Origin: Streptococcus suis
GTDB lineage: Bacteria; Bacillota; Bacilli; Lactobacillales; Streptococcaceae
DNA: 64,000 nucleotides
Assembly: GCA_002831545.1 (NCBI GenBank)
Contig: CP025095.1
Coordinates: 744,001 to 808,000, forward strand
Direction: 5' to 3'
Below are positions 27,340-38,900 of this stretch, one piece after another. Position 1 is the first letter of the stretch, and each line of letters opens with the position of its first letter. The position numbers and the translations under genes were made by a program. The notes under the pieces were generated by a model, which saw only the letters and a program-made list of their open reading frames with translations, had not been told where the DNA came from and searched no databases.

Positions 27340-28785
27340 TTACAAATATTGTTTTGCTACTTCGATGTCACCGTCATAGGCGGCTTTTTCGCCATTGACA
27401 ATCTGGTAGGCGTCAGCCCCCTTGCCTGCGATGATGACGGCATCTTTCGGAGAGCTTGTCTGACTCATGGCTGTGCGAATGGCTTCTTCCCGGTCCAAGA
27501 TGAAGTTGCTTGGACGGGTCATGTGGGCACGGATTTGTTCAGCGATAGCAGCGGGATCTTCACGGTTGGGATCATCAGCTGTCAGAATGACCTCAATCTG
27601 CGGATAGTCATTGAGCAGGAGTCCGAAGTCCTTGCGGCGACTTTCTCCCTTGTTGCCAGGAGCGCCTAAAATCAAGATGACCTTACCTGTCTGGTGTTCC
27701 AAGACGACATCGATTAACTTTTTCACACTGTCGCCGTTGTGGGCGTAATCGACAAAAACCTTGGCTCCGTTTTGCTGGGTCAGAACTTCCATACGACCAG
27801 GGACATTGGTTTGGGCAATCCCTGTGTGAATATCTTCCAGACTTGCTCCCAAGCGGAGACAGGCCAGTCCTGCTGCGATAGCATTTTCTTGGTTGAAGCC
27901 ACCAATCAGCTGGATGTCGTAATGGCCAGCCAATTTGCCAGTCGCTGTGAAGTCAAAACCTGCTGACTGGCTAATCTGGTTGTCAGAAGTCGGTCCATAG
28001 AAGTCATGGTCTTTGGAGCTAACTTGCTCTCTCACCACTTCAAAATGGTCCATCCCAGCATTGACAATGACTGCTCTGCTATTGTCCATCAAAAGACGCT
28101 TATGGTAGAAGTAGTCCTCAAAGGTCGGGTGCTCAATGGGGCCGATGTGGTCGGGGCTGATGTTGAGGAAGACGCCGACATCAAAGGTCAGCCCGTAAAC
28201 CCGCTTGACCAAGTAAGCCTGGCTGGACACCTCCATAATCAAGTGGGTCATGCCGTTTTGGACCGCCTTCGCCATCATGGCAAAGAGGTCCAGACTCTCA
28301 GGCGTGGTCAGGGTAGATTTGAAAAATGTCTTACCGTCCAGCGTGGTGTTCATGGTCGAAAGCATGGCAGGCTTGTGGCTGATGTTAAGAATGTTAAAAG
28401 CAAAATAAGCCGCCGTTGTCTTACCCTTGGTGCCGGTGAAGGCCAGGAGTTTAAGCTGTTTCTGGGGATGACCATGAAATTCCATGGCAATCAGGCTCAT
28501 GGCCTGCTTGATGTCATGGACGATGATAGCAGGAATGCCGACTTCATAGTCGATTTCAGACACGTAAAAAGCCAGCCCAGCCTCGATAGCTTTTTCCAGA
28601 AATTCCTTCTTAAAGGCCAAGCCTTTGGCAAAAAAGAGGGTCGTTGGACTAACAGTCCGGCTGTCATAGCTGAGGGCGTCAAACTGGACATCCGTCCATG
28701 TGCTGTCAGTCTGGTCATTCTGTTTGATATGGCGGAAGTTGTCATCCGCCTTCAATATTTCTAATACACGTTCAATTGTAATCAT
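27340..28785 (-). CDS. murE: UDP-N-acetylmuramoyl-tripeptide synthetase (L-lysine-adding)
   Basis: This 481-residue Mur ligase has the ATP loop [16 protein letters not shown] (near 117), [12 protein letters not shown], and the amino-acid-specificity motif DDPNREDP (near 405), the form seen in L-lysine-adding enzymes rather than DNPR of meso-DAP enzymes. It adds the third residue of the peptidoglycan stem in the cytoplasm. The gene is monocistronic and transcribed divergently from plsC. Confidence 0.95.
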   Translation of the reverse strand: MITIERVLEILKADDNFRHIKQNDQTDSTWTDVQFDALSYDSRTVSPTTLFFAKGLAFKKEFLEKAIEAGLAFYVSEIDYEVGIPAIIVHDIKQAMSLIAMEFHGHPQKQLKLLAFTGTKGKTTAAYFAFNILNISHKPAMLSTMNTTLDGKTFFKSTLTTPESLDLFAMMAKAVQNGMTHLIMEVSSQAYLVKRVYGLTFDVGVFLNISPDHIGPIEHPTFEDYFYHKRLLMDNSRAVIVNAGMDHFEVVREQVSSKDHDFYGPTSDNQISQSAGFDFTATGKLAGHYDIQLIGGFNQENAIAAGLACLRLGASLEDIHTGIAQTNVPGRMEVLTQQNGAKVFVDYAHNGDSVKKLIDVVLEHQTGKVILILGAPGNKGESRRKDFGLLLNDYPQIEVILTADDPNREDPAAIAEQIRAHMTRPSNFILDREEAIRTAMSQTSSPKDAVIIAGKGADAYQIVNGEKAAYDGDIEVAKQYL

Positions 28786-28931
28786 GTTTCTATTGTAAAC
28801 CTATCTAGTGGTTTTTACAAGTCGATGCTATGTAAATAGTGGGTATTTTGACCGTAAATTTGAATGAATATGACATTTCTTCCTGAAGCAAATTTGTGCT
28901 ATAATAGAGGGGATTGAAAAAGGAGAAGTTT

Positions 28932-29678
28932 ATGTTTTATTCTTATCTACGAACACTATTAACTTTCTTGTTGTGGGCCATCAATGGCAATATTCATTAT
29001 CATGATAGGGAGAAGATTTTACCTCAGGAGGAAAATTATATTCTCATCTCCCCGCATAAAACCTTCTGGGATCCAGTCTTTCTTGGCTACGCTGCTGCTC
29101 CCAAGCAGTTCATCTTTATGGCCAAAAAAGAACTCTTCAAGGACCGTGGGTTTGGCTGGTGGATTTCAAAATGTGGAGCATTTCCAATTGACCGTGACAA
29201 TCCTGGCATGGCAGCCATCAAGTATCCTGTCAACATGTTGAAAAAAAGTGACCGCTCACTTGTCATGTTTCCTTCAGGAAGTCGTCATTCATCTGAGCTA
29301 AAAGGTGGTGTGGCGGTCATTGCCAAGTCAGCCAAGGTCAAACTCATGCCAGCTACCTATGTGGGTCCCATGACCATCAAAGGGCTCTTAGCTGGTGAGC
29401 GAATCGATGTGGCTTTTGGAAATCCTATCGATGTTTCGGACATCAAGCGTATGGATGATGCAGGTACGGCAGAAGTGACCCGTCGAATCGAAGCTGAGTT
29501 CAAACGCTTAGATGACCATGCGGCATCTTTCCAATCCAAGAAAAAACCAAATATCTTGACTTATATCTATCGTATCCCAGTTCTTTTGCTGGTTGCTCTT
29601 ATCTTGGGATTGACCTATGCCTTTAGCTATATCGCCAGCTTTTTCTGGCAACCAAGCACGCAGTTGGATAAAAAATAA
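28932..29678 (+). CDS. plsC: 1-acyl-sn-glycerol-3-phosphate acyltransferase
   Basis: This 248-residue protein has the HX4D catalytic motif in SPHKTFWDP (near 41-49), GAFPIDRDNPG, and MFPSGSRHSSELKGG, the acylglycerolphosphate acyltransferase blocks. A C-terminal hydrophobic segment (VLLLVALILGLTYAFSYIA) anchors it to the membrane. It makes phosphatidic acid. The ATG follows AAAGGAGAAG; a -10 TATAAT lies at about 28900. Confidence 0.92.
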   Translation: MFYSYLRTLLTFLLWAINGNIHYHDREKILPQEENYILISPHKTFWDPVFLGYAAAPKQFIFMAKKELFKDRGFGWWISKCGAFPIDRDNPGMAAIKYPVNMLKKSDRSLVMFPSGSRHSSELKGGVAVIAKSAKVKLMPATYVGPMTIKGLLAGERIDVAFGNPIDVSDIKRMDDAGTAEVTRRIEAEFKRLDDHAASFQSKKKPNILTYIYRIPVLLLVALILGLTYAFSYIASFFWQPSTQLDKK

Positions 29679-29685
29679 TATGATG

Positions 29686-29711
29686 AAACTCGTAAATTTG
29701 CGAGTTTTTTT
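29686..29711 (+). terminator. Terminator after plsC
   Basis: AAACTCG and CGAGTTT form a stem around TAAATTTG, continuing into seven Ts. Confidence 0.85.
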
Positions 29712-29746
29712 GTTTCTTTTACGAACTATATAGGTGGAGGTAATTT

Positions 29747-30409
29747 ATGGATACGATTAAAACTTATATAGAAATGCTGAAAGAATACAAGTGGCAGATT
29801 GCCCTGCCCGCAGTGGCTGGCTTGCTAATGGCGACGTTCTTAATCTTCAGTCAACCAGCCAAGTCTGATCAGACAGGACTGACAGATTTTCCACAGCTAG
29901 AGCAAACTTCTAGCAGCTCTGAGTTGGTCGAGGAAACCAGTGCAGAAGCAAGCGAAGAGCCCAGCCAGCTGGTCGTTGATGTCAAAGGAGCGGTAGTAAA
30001 GCCAGGACTCTACACTTTAGAAGCTGAAGCGCGTGTTAATGACGCAGTTGAAGCAGCTGGCGGCTTGACCAGTCAGGCAGATCCCAAGTCTGTCAATCTA
30101 GCTCAGAAGCTGAGCGACGAGGCGGTCGTCTATGTGGCCAGCAAGGACGAAAACATCTCGGTGGTGGCCAGCACGACTACCAGCTCTGCTATGTCCCAAG
30201 AAGAAAAAAACACTAATCTAGTTAATCTCAACACGGCGACCGAGGCGGACCTACAGACTATTTCGGGCATCGGTTCCAAGCGAGCGGCGGACATTATCGC
30301 CTATCGTGAGGCCAACGGTGGCTTCAAGTCGGTGGATGACCTCAACAATGTTTCGGGCATCGGCGACAAGACCATGGAAAGCATTCGGCCTTATGTCACG
30401 GTCGATTAA
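29747..30409 (+). CDS. comEA: ComEA, DNA receptor for competence
   Basis: This 220-residue protein has an N-terminal membrane anchor (about 18-36), a Ser/Glu-rich linker, an SLBB domain (VVDVKGAVVKPGLYTLEAEARVNDAVEAAGG) and two helix-hairpin-helix DNA-binding motifs (LQTISGIGSKRAADIIAYRE and LNNVSGIGDKTMESIRPYV). It binds double-stranded DNA outside the membrane and hands it to ComEC. No cin-box was identified in the short upstream region (29712-29746). Confidence 0.93.
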   Translation: MDTIKTYIEMLKEYKWQIALPAVAGLLMATFLIFSQPAKSDQTGLTDFPQLEQTSSSSELVEETSAEASEEPSQLVVDVKGAVVKPGLYTLEAEARVNDAVEAAGGLTSQADPKSVNLAQKLSDEAVVYVASKDENISVVASTTTSSAMSQEEKNTNLVNLNTATEADLQTISGIGSKRAADIIAYREANGGFKSVDDLNNVSGIGDKTMESIRPYVTVD

Positions 30410-32630
30410 GCTCCCCTGCCAGCCCATCCATCTGGCAGTCTTGGCGGTGGCAGCTTATTTTGCAGTCCACTCTTTTTCCCTCTTGACAATGGGCCTGTTG
30501 AGTTTCTTACTAGTTGTCTTTGGGTTTCGGCAAGGTAAGGCAGTTTTTCTCAAAACGCTGCCGCTTCTAGCCCTGTGCGGTTTGTTTTTCGGCTACCAAA
30601 AGGTCCAATGGGAGCGAGCAGATCAGTCAGCCTCAGAGCAAGTCACCACTGTGCAGGTCATTCCAGATACCATTGAAGTCAACGGGGACAGCCTGTCCTT
30701 TCGCGGTCGGGCTGACGGACAAACCTATCAGGTGTTTTACAAATTAGCCAGTCAGGAGGAACAGGCCTATTTTCAAAAGTTGACAGATTTGGTCCAGCTT
30801 GAAGTGGAAGCAGAGGTCAGCCTGCCAGCAGGTCAGCGGAATTTCAACGGTTTTGACTATCAGGCCTATCTGAAAACACAGGGCATCTATCGGACAGTTA
30901 AGATTTCTGCGATAAAGAAGATTGTCCCTGTCCAGTCGTGGAATATTTTTGACTGGCTATCAAGCTGGCGGAGGCAGGCTTTGGTTTATATCAAAACCAA
31001 TTTTCCGGCTCCCATGAGCCACTACATGACAGGGCTCTTGTTTGGGGAGCTGGATAGTGATTTCGACCAGATGAGCGACCTCTATTCTAGTCTGGGCATC
31101 ATTCATCTCTTTGCCCTGTCTGGCATGCAGGTGGGCTTTTTCATCGACAAGTTTCGCTGGATGTTGTTGCGTTTGGGCTTGACCAAGGAAACGGTAGATA
31201 AGCTGCAAATTCCCTTTTCTCTTGTCTATGCTGGTTTGACAGGTTTTTCCGTGTCGGTGGTGCGGTCCTTGGTCCAAAAAATTCTGGGTAATCTGGGCTT
31301 GCGGAAGTTGGATAACTTTGCGGTGACAGTCTTTGTCTGTCTGCTGATACTACCCCGATTTTTGCTGACAGCAGGAGGAGTGCTGACTTTTACCTATGCT
31401 TTTTTGCTGACGGTTTTTGATTTTGAAGACTTGGGGCAGGTCAAAAAGGCTGCGGTGGAAAGTCTCAGTATTTCACTTGGGATTTTGCCAGTGCTCATGA
31501 CCTATTTCTATGCCTTTCAGCCTTTGTCTATCCTCTTGACCTTTGCCTTTTCTTTTGTCTTTGATGTCCTGCTTTTGCCAGGTTTGTCAGTTATTTTTCT
31601 CTTGTCACCTCTGGTCAAGATGACTTGGGTCAACGGATTTTTTGTCTTTATGGAGAAAATCATTGTCTGGGTGGCTGATTTGGGATTGCGGCCTTGGATA
31701 CTGGGCAAGCCGTCTGGGGTAATTCTTGTTCTCTTGCTAGTCTGTCTCTTCTTACTTTATGATTTCCACAGGAAAAAGAACTGGCTCCTAGGTCTGAGCC
31801 TGGTCCTCGCTCTGCTATTTTTCATAACCAAACACCCGCTGGAAAACGAGGTGACGGTGGTGGATATCGGGCAGGGGGATAGCATCTTTTTGCGGGATAT
31901 GCGGGGGCGGACGGTCCTGATTGATGTGGGCGGTCGGGTCGATTTTGCGGCCAAGGAGGAGTGGCAGGAGCGGTCTTCGCAGGCAAATGCAGAGCGGACT
32001 TTGATTCCCTATCTGCATAGTCGGGGTGTGGACAGGATTGATAGTTTGGTCCTGACCCATACCGATGCAGACCATGTGGGCGATGTGCTGGAGGTGGCGA
32101 AGCAGGTCCAGATTGGTCGGATTTACGTGTCGCCGGGAAGCCTGACGGTGCCTGACTTTGTAGCCACGTTGAAAGAAATCAATGTTCCTGTTCATGTGGT
32201 GGCGGTGGGCGACCGCTTGCCGATTTTTGACTCCTATCTGGAAGTCCTCTATCCAGACGGTACGGGCGACGGTGGCAATAATGACTCTATTGTCCTTTAC
32301 GGTCGCTTGCTGAAAACTAATTTTCTCTTTACAGGGGACTTGGAGCAAGGGGAGCTGGACTTGATTAAAACCTATCCCAACCTGCCTGTCGATGTTTTGA
32401 AAGCTGGTCACCATGGCTCCCAGGGTTCCTCCTATCCTGAGTTTCTAGACCATATCGGAGCCAATATTTCCCTGGTATCAGCAGGAGAAAACAACCGCTA
32501 TAAGCATCCTCACCAAGAAACCTTGGACCGCTTTGACAGTCGAAATATCCAAGTCTATCGCACCGACCAGCAAGGAGCTATCCGTTTCCGAGGTTGGAAA
32601 GAGTGGACGATTGAGACGGTGAGGGAGTGA
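30393..32630 (+). CDS. comEC: ComEC, DNA uptake channel
   Basis: This 745-residue protein has an N-terminal OB-like region, a multi-helix competence domain (HLFALSGMQVGFF near 250) and a C-terminal metallo-beta-lactamase-like domain (TVVDIGQGDSIFLRDMRGRTVLIDVGG, then LTHTDADHVGD and LKAGHHGSQGSS). It carries single-stranded DNA across the membrane. The ATG at 30393 lies inside the comEA end (17-base overlap); a longer frame to 30306 would overlap comEA much more. It is GC-richer than its neighbours, like comEA. Confidence 0.92.
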   Translation: MSRSIKLPCQPIHLAVLAVAAYFAVHSFSLLTMGLLSFLLVVFGFRQGKAVFLKTLPLLALCGLFFGYQKVQWERADQSASEQVTTVQVIPDTIEVNGDSLSFRGRADGQTYQVFYKLASQEEQAYFQKLTDLVQLEVEAEVSLPAGQRNFNGFDYQAYLKTQGIYRTVKISAIKKIVPVQSWNIFDWLSSWRRQALVYIKTNFPAPMSHYMTGLLFGELDSDFDQMSDLYSSLGIIHLFALSGMQVGFFIDKFRWMLLRLGLTKETVDKLQIPFSLVYAGLTGFSVSVVRSLVQKILGNLGLRKLDNFAVTVFVCLLILPRFLLTAGGVLTFTYAFLLTVFDFEDLGQVKKAAVESLSISLGILPVLMTYFYAFQPLSILLTFAFSFVFDVLLLPGLSVIFLLSPLVKMTWVNGFFVFMEKIIVWVADLGLRPWILGKPSGVILVLLLVCLFLLYDFHRKKNWLLGLSLVLALLFFITKHPLENEVTVVDIGQGDSIFLRDMRGRTVLIDVGGRVDFAAKEEWQERSSQANAERTLIPYLHSRGVDRIDSLVLTHTDADHVGDVLEVAKQVQIGRIYVSPGSLTVPDFVATLKEINVPVHVVAVGDRLPIFDSYLEVLYPDGTGDGGNNDSIVLYGRLLKTNFLFTGDLEQGELDLIKTYPNLPVDVLKAGHHGSQGSSYPEFLDHIGANISLVSAGENNRYKHPHQETLDRFDSRNIQVYRTDQQGAIRFRGWKEWTIETVRE

Positions 32631-32643
32631 TGGTTTTAAAAAA

Positions 32644-32695
32644 GGGCCCTATAATCTCTCTGGTGGATTTACCCACTGCAGAAATTATAGTGCCC
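32644..32695. repeat. Long imperfect hairpin after comEC
   Basis: GGGC-CTATAAT pairs with ATTATAG-GCCC with one mismatch; inside, GGTGG and CCCAC also face each other. No T-run follows, so this is not a classical terminator and may be a remnant repeat or insertion-sequence end. The rest of 32696-32905 shows no gene. Confidence 0.45.
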
Positions 32696-32905
32696 ATTAG
32701 GGGAGTTGGATAGCCTCAGCTTTTTAGCAAGTTATTCATGTATGTAGTTTATTCTAGTTGGTACTCGTTTCTTATCTCCACAAAGTTCTTTGGAGAGGAG
32801 GTGAGAAGACGACATTACAGTCTCTCAGGATAGATTTGGTTGATTTCCCAAAAGTCCCTTCAGAAGGAGTTGATCGCTTCTGAGAAGTAATCTTATATTG
32901 AATCA

Positions 32906-32943
32906 CCCCAAAAGTTAGATAGAAATATCTAACTTTTTTGGGG
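32906..32943 (-). terminator. Terminator of the metalloprotease gene
   Basis: CCCCAAAAGTTAGATA and TATCTAACTTTTTTGGGG form a near-perfect long stem around GAAA. It lies 14 bases past the protease stop on the minus strand and can act on both strands. Confidence 0.85.
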
Positions 32944-32956
32944 TAGTATATATCAT

Positions 32957-35900
32957 TTACTTTTCCTTTTTAGTTTTGAGAAGAGACAAGATAGCCCAAC
33001 CAAGTCCTAAAGATACTAGGAAAATGTATCCCAATCTAGATAGGAAGTTTTCTTTTTGCTCACCAGTTTTTGGTAATAGTGCGCCATTGGTTTGTTGAAG
33101 CTGGCTCGGAGAAACGATAGCATCATGTTGTCTATTCGACAGATATTCTATCGATTTTGGTGTCTCTGCGAGCTTCATTGGAGTAGGGATTGCTTCATTA
33201 GTTGGCAATGTTGGTGGCAAAATCGGTACAAGATTTGGAGTATCTGGTTTTTCTTCCTTGTTTGGGAGGTTATCGGTACTGCGACTTCCGATTTTGATAA
33301 CTTGTTCAATCGGCTCAAGGAGGATGGTATCAGAAATAATTTCTTCATTGTTTCTTCCAACGACCGCTCCATTTATGAGAGCAATAATTTGTCGTTGACC
33401 GTCTTTTCCTTGTACAAGGATAATTTCTTCTCCCTGTTTCAACTGATTATCCACGATGTATTTCGTTTGGAAAGGAATTGGTATGATTGTTGTACTCCAT
33501 TTGAGTTCAGGTTTTATGTGTTGTTCAGGAGCAGTTTCGGGAACTTTTATTTCTAAAGTTCCGATTTTCACGACATGCTCAACTGGTTCGATTGTTTCCG
33601 TTACGGTGTTCGCAGTAATGTTTCCAGTTTTGGTATCCAGTGTGTAGGTCGTAGTGATGGTTTCCTTGCCTTCTTTCCCTTGAGTGACGGTCTCTATGTG
33701 TCCTTTTGGCAATTCAGGGTCTTCTACGGTAGTTGTCTTGTATTTCAAGACGTTGGTTACAACAACTGGTTTTGTACCGACAGCGACAATTTCGTTTTGT
33801 GGTTTTTCAAGGACTTCTCTTACCGGTTCAGAACCTTCTGTCTCAGTAATTTTTGCCTTTCCAAGTTTTCCGCCAGAGATGGTTTCTTTTTCCCCGGCTG
33901 TTCTGTTTTCGTCAGCTTGGTAGATAACTGTAAACGGAATCTCTTCGAATCGAACTGTTGTTTGAGGGGAAGATTTGGTTCCGATTTTCACGACATGCTC
34001 AACTGGTTCGATTGTTTCCGTTACGGTGTTCGCAGTAATGTTTCCAGTTTTGGTATCCAGTGTGTAGGTCGTAGTGATGGTTTCCTTGCCTTCTTTCCCT
34101 TGAGTGACGGTCTCTATGTGTCCTTTTGGCAATTCAGGGTCTTCTACGGTAGTTGTCTTGTATTTCAAGACGTTGGTTACAACAACTGGTTTTGTACCGA
34201 CAACGACAATTTCGTTTTGCGGTTTTTCGATACTTTCTCTTACCGGCTCAGAACCTTCTGTTTCAGTAATTTTATCTTTTCCAAGTTTTCCGCTAGAGAT
34301 GGTTTCTTTTTCCCCAGCTGTTCTGTTTTCGTCAGCTTGGTAGATAACTGTAAACGGAATCTCTTCGAATCGAACTGTTGATTGAGGGGAAGATTTGGTT
34401 CCGATTTTCACGACATGCTCAACTGGCTCGATTGTTTCCGTTACGGTGTTCGCAGTAATGTTTCCAGTTTTGGTATCCAGTGTGTAGGTCGTAGTGATGG
34501 TTTCCTTGCCTTCTTTCCCTTGAGTGACGGTCTCTATGTGTCCTTTTGGCAATTCAGGGTCTTCTACGGTAGTTGTCTTGTATTTCAAGACGTTGGTTAC
34601 AACAACTGGTTTTGTACCGACAGCGACAATTTCGTTTTGTGGTTTTTCAAGGACTTCTCTTACCGGTTCAGAACCTTCTGTCTCAGTAATTTTTGCCTTT
34701 CCAAGTTTTCCGCTAGAGATAGTTTCTTTTTCCCCAGCCGTTCTGTTTTCATCGGCTTGATAGATAACTGTAAACGGAACATCTTCAAAACGAACTGTTG
34801 TTTGAGGGGAAGATTTGGTTCCGATTTTCACAACTTTTTCGACTGGTTCAATTGTTTCCGTTACGGTGTTCGCAGTAATGTTTCCAGTTTTGGTATCCAG
34901 TGTGTAGGTTGTAGTAATGATTTCCTTGCCTTCTTTACCTTGAGTGACGGTCTCTGTGTGTCCTTTTGGCAATTCAGGGTCTTCTACGGTAGTTGTCTTG
35001 TATTTCAAGATGTTGGTTACAACAACTGGTTTTGTACCGACAGCGACAATTTCGTTTTGTGGTTTTTCAAGGACTTCTCTTACTGGCTCAGAACCTTCTG
35101 TCTCAGTAATTTTTACCTTTCCAAGTTTTCCGCTAGAGATGGTTTCTTTTTCCCCAGCCGTTCTGTTTTCGTCGGCTTGATAGATAGTTGTAAATGGAAT
35201 CTCTTCAAAACGAACGGTTGTTTGAGGGGAAGATTTGGTTCCGATTTTCACAACTTTTTCGACTGGTTCAATTGTTTCCGTTACGGTGTTCGCAGTAATG
35301 TTTCCAGTTTTGGTATCCATTGTGTAGGTTGTAGTAATGATTTCCTTGCCTTCTTTACCTTGAGTGACGGTCTCCGTGTGTCCTTTTGGCAATTCAGGGT
35401 CTTCTACGGTAGTTGTCTTGTATTTCAAGATGTTGCTTACAACAACTGGTTTTGTACCGACAGCGACAATTTCGTTTTGTGGTTTTTCAAGGACTTCTCT
35501 TACTGGCTCAGAACCTTCTGTCTCAGTAATTTTTGCCTTTCCAAGTTTTCCGCTAGAGATAGTTTCTTTTTCCCCAGCCGTTCTGTTTTCATCGGCTTGA
35601 TAGATAGTTGTAAATGGAACATCTTCAAAACGAACGGTTGTTTGAGGTGAAGATTCGTAGCGCCAGTAACCTGTATAGAAATGCTGTTTAGCAGTACTTT
35701 CAGAATCAAGTTCCCATCTGTCAAAGACCCATCTTCCATCCCCATCTACAACTATTTCAGTAATCGCTTCTGGTTGTGGAATCGCTTGATTAGGACTTTC
35801 CTTATCTTCTGGCAATAAATCTTCGACTTCACTTGGCAATATCTTATCAAGTTCTACGGATTCAAAATAATATCCTGCTGAGTAAGGCTGATGATAGATG

Positions 35901-38900
35901 TAATTTCCGTCTTTGTCCATTTTAAGTATTTCATCCAGCGGTATTAGCTTGACTGAAAGGCCACTTTGTTTAGAAGCAATAGTGACAAATGTCTTACCGT
36001 CTGATTCAGAGAAATTCATATCTTTGCGTTTAAACTGGATAGTCGCTTGTCCGTCTAAATCTTGTAAGGCTAATTGTCCCTTATCTGTGAATCCTAATAT
36101 TCCATCTCCTTTAAGTGATTGGAAACGAGCTTCTAAATCTCCCAAATTTATTTGGCTACCAGTTTCTACTGTTAATGCCTGTTGGATTGGATTGAGTGAT
36201 TGGCTGTTTAGGGAGATAAAGGAATTGTTTTTTACTATGAGATTTGAGATGTTTTTTAACTCTACATTACTTGCTTTGCTATTATTAAAAATAAGGGTTA
36301 CCTGATTGGTTTCAGGTGCTTGGAATTTATTGACCTGATTACTTTCGGAAGTGATTGTAACAGGAGAAGGTGTAGTCACTTCGACACCGTTTTTAATTTG
36401 TGTACCATTTGCAATCGCAATATCTGCGGCATTTTGGACGGTCATCTTATCGAAAACAGTTTCATTTGTATTTAAAATTTTCAAACTGGATTCACGCTTA
36501 TCAGTTGTATCTGCTGATGAACCTATGATAAGACTAGGGCGTTTATCAGTTTGACGATTGGATATAAGAGTGGATACATGATCCATTGTCACTTGACCAT
36601 CTATGTAGATGTTTCCAGGGACATTGCTTTCTGTTAAAGCATGAATACTTAAATTACGTAGGGTAACGTTATTTGAAATTTGAATACTCTCATTAAAAAT
36701 AATCGCATTTTCACTGCTATCACTCTCAATGGTAACTGCTTTATTGATGACGAGTGGAGTTCGCTCGGTGGCATTGCCGACCAGTTTGATGATAGTACCA
36801 TCTGTAGCTTTCTGCAAGGCTTCAGCCAAACTTCCCATAGGGGTATCTTCTGTCAGTCCTTGTCCGTTTCCGCCATTTTTTACATAGATAATGTCAGATT
36901 GTTTTGGTGCTTCAAAGATACTAGTTTCTAGATTGTTAAACTGTAGAGCTTTGTTTAGAATATCTAATTTAACTTTACGGACATTAGTTGCTAACCGAGC
37001 AACTGAAGCATTTTGAGCTGCTTGGTCTAGCTGCGATTGGGTAATAGTGGAACGACTGTTAAGAAGACTGTTAACTGAATTTCGATAGGTGGTTAATACT
37101 GCTAAGTCAGCTTTTATAGCTGTTTCTAACGCTTTCTCCAATTGGCTAGTTTGCCACAATTGATTAACCGGTTCCTTATCTTCTAACCGTTTGTATTGTG
37201 TTTTTTTGAAACTAGCCCAATCTGAATATTCGTTTCCTAGGATTGCTTTAAAAGCTTCTGAGTCGCTATTGTATCTGTTACTAATGTAACTTATAAAGGC
37301 ATCCCAGCCTTTCCATGCCAATATTTCATATGCATGTCGCTTGAAAGAGATATCTCCAACGGTATTATTGCCACTTGGAGCCTCTGAAGCACCGTAGAAG
37401 CTTTCTAGAAGTGGGACATGATCATATTGGTTATGACTTAATTCTGTTAGAATAGGGGAAATTCCACGAGGGATAAACTGACCACTGACTGCATCTTGGT
37501 CAACCAAATCATTGATACTGCTAGGTTTAGTAAGTGGAGCAGCTGTTAAATACCCAAACGGGATAAAGGCATCATTGGTAGAAGGGAGACTGGTGGTTGT
37601 CGTGCTAGTGTTAGAAGTGGTATTGCGAGGTACTTGGACGACCTTATTGAAATAAGTAGCTAATTCATTCTCTGCTAGGGATTTTAAAGCAACCCTTGCT
37701 TCGACTGCTTCTAAATAAGCAATTAAATCGACCAGGTTTTTGGTATAATTGGCCAACTCTTCTGTAGAAGTTTGAGGTGTTAATGCTTGAGTACGATTAG
37801 AACTTTCAGCAATAGTGAGAGCGGTATTCAAATTAAAGACAGGTTTGTACTCACCAGGAACACCGTTTTGTGTGTTATCGATGACTTCAAATAAACCTCT
37901 TGCATACACTTCAGGTCCTTGACCAGCTCGTCGACCTTCTTTTCGATAAGTTCCACCGAACAACCTAGCCTCATCGTTTGTATGAGTCATTTCGTGAGTG
38001 AACAGTGCGACACCTGAAAGGTTACTGTGCATAAAGCGTGTCTCGTAGGCTTTAATCATATTTTCACCGTTTGCAACACCTCCTAGTCCAACTCCTGAAC
38101 GAACATAATTTTCCCAGAGATTCATTGGAGAGAAGAAGTTGAGTACCGCAGAATGTGCAGAAGTGCCTTCGTTAGGTGACCAAGTGTGTGCTTTGGTGGT
38201 CTCGTTATAGACATTCATCGTATCGACTGCTAGTGTAAATGGAATAGTTGTACTATCTTTTTTAGCAGAGTTAAGGAAAGTCAACCAATTTTCTTGGTAG
38301 GTAAGGATTTTTTCGAAGAAAGTAGATGTAGGTTGTTGTACCCCACGTTCCTTGCTGTAGTTTTTCAACTCAGGGTACAGGTCTGTATACGAATCTAAAA
38401 GTCCAAGAGTCAAACTATTGCTAGTACCCGCAACGTAAATTCCTCTTCCTTGTGAGAGGATAGGGAGAATGTAATCTGGCTTATTTGTTTTCAATAAGTC
38501 AAATATGGAAATATTTGGGCTAGTTCCAATCAGTGCCTGAGATTGTTCTGTAAAGTAGCTATTGACATCTTTACCTTTTGATTGAGAAATTTTTTCAACC
38601 AATTCAGCCGTAGAATTAGTACCGGTATATTGGCTAATTAGGCGTTCCTTGAACTGATTCTGATTGAGATTTAAAGCAAGCGATCGTTTATCTGTAATAC
38701 GCCCACCATAAGCCATCAATCGGTCATAGGCACTTGTTTGGTCTGCTTGGATATTACCAATTGTGTGGGGAGTAAAGACAAGAGTTTGTGGTAAATCTTT
38801 TTCAAAGGAGTATTGCTGCTGGAGGTATAGGACACCACGATACAGTTGACTAAGATTATTTTTTAGAGTTTCAACTGTAAGTCCTGATTTTTCCGTAAGT

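Noticed and set aside
28006-28764. 252-codon plus-strand frame antisense to murE
   Set aside because: It has no start signals, and murE is certain on the other strand. Codon composition reflects the complement of murE.
31815-32414. 199-codon minus-strand frame inside comEC
   Set aside because: It is a shadow of the GC-richer comEC coding sequence with no ribosome-binding site.
33575-35650. Long plus-strand open frames (up to about 420 codons) across the protease repeats
   Set aside because: They are antisense shadows. The 420-bp unit is divisible by three, so any stop-free frame in one unit is copied through all units. They have no ribosome-binding sites, and the protein (many Phe, Cys, Trp) is not plausible.
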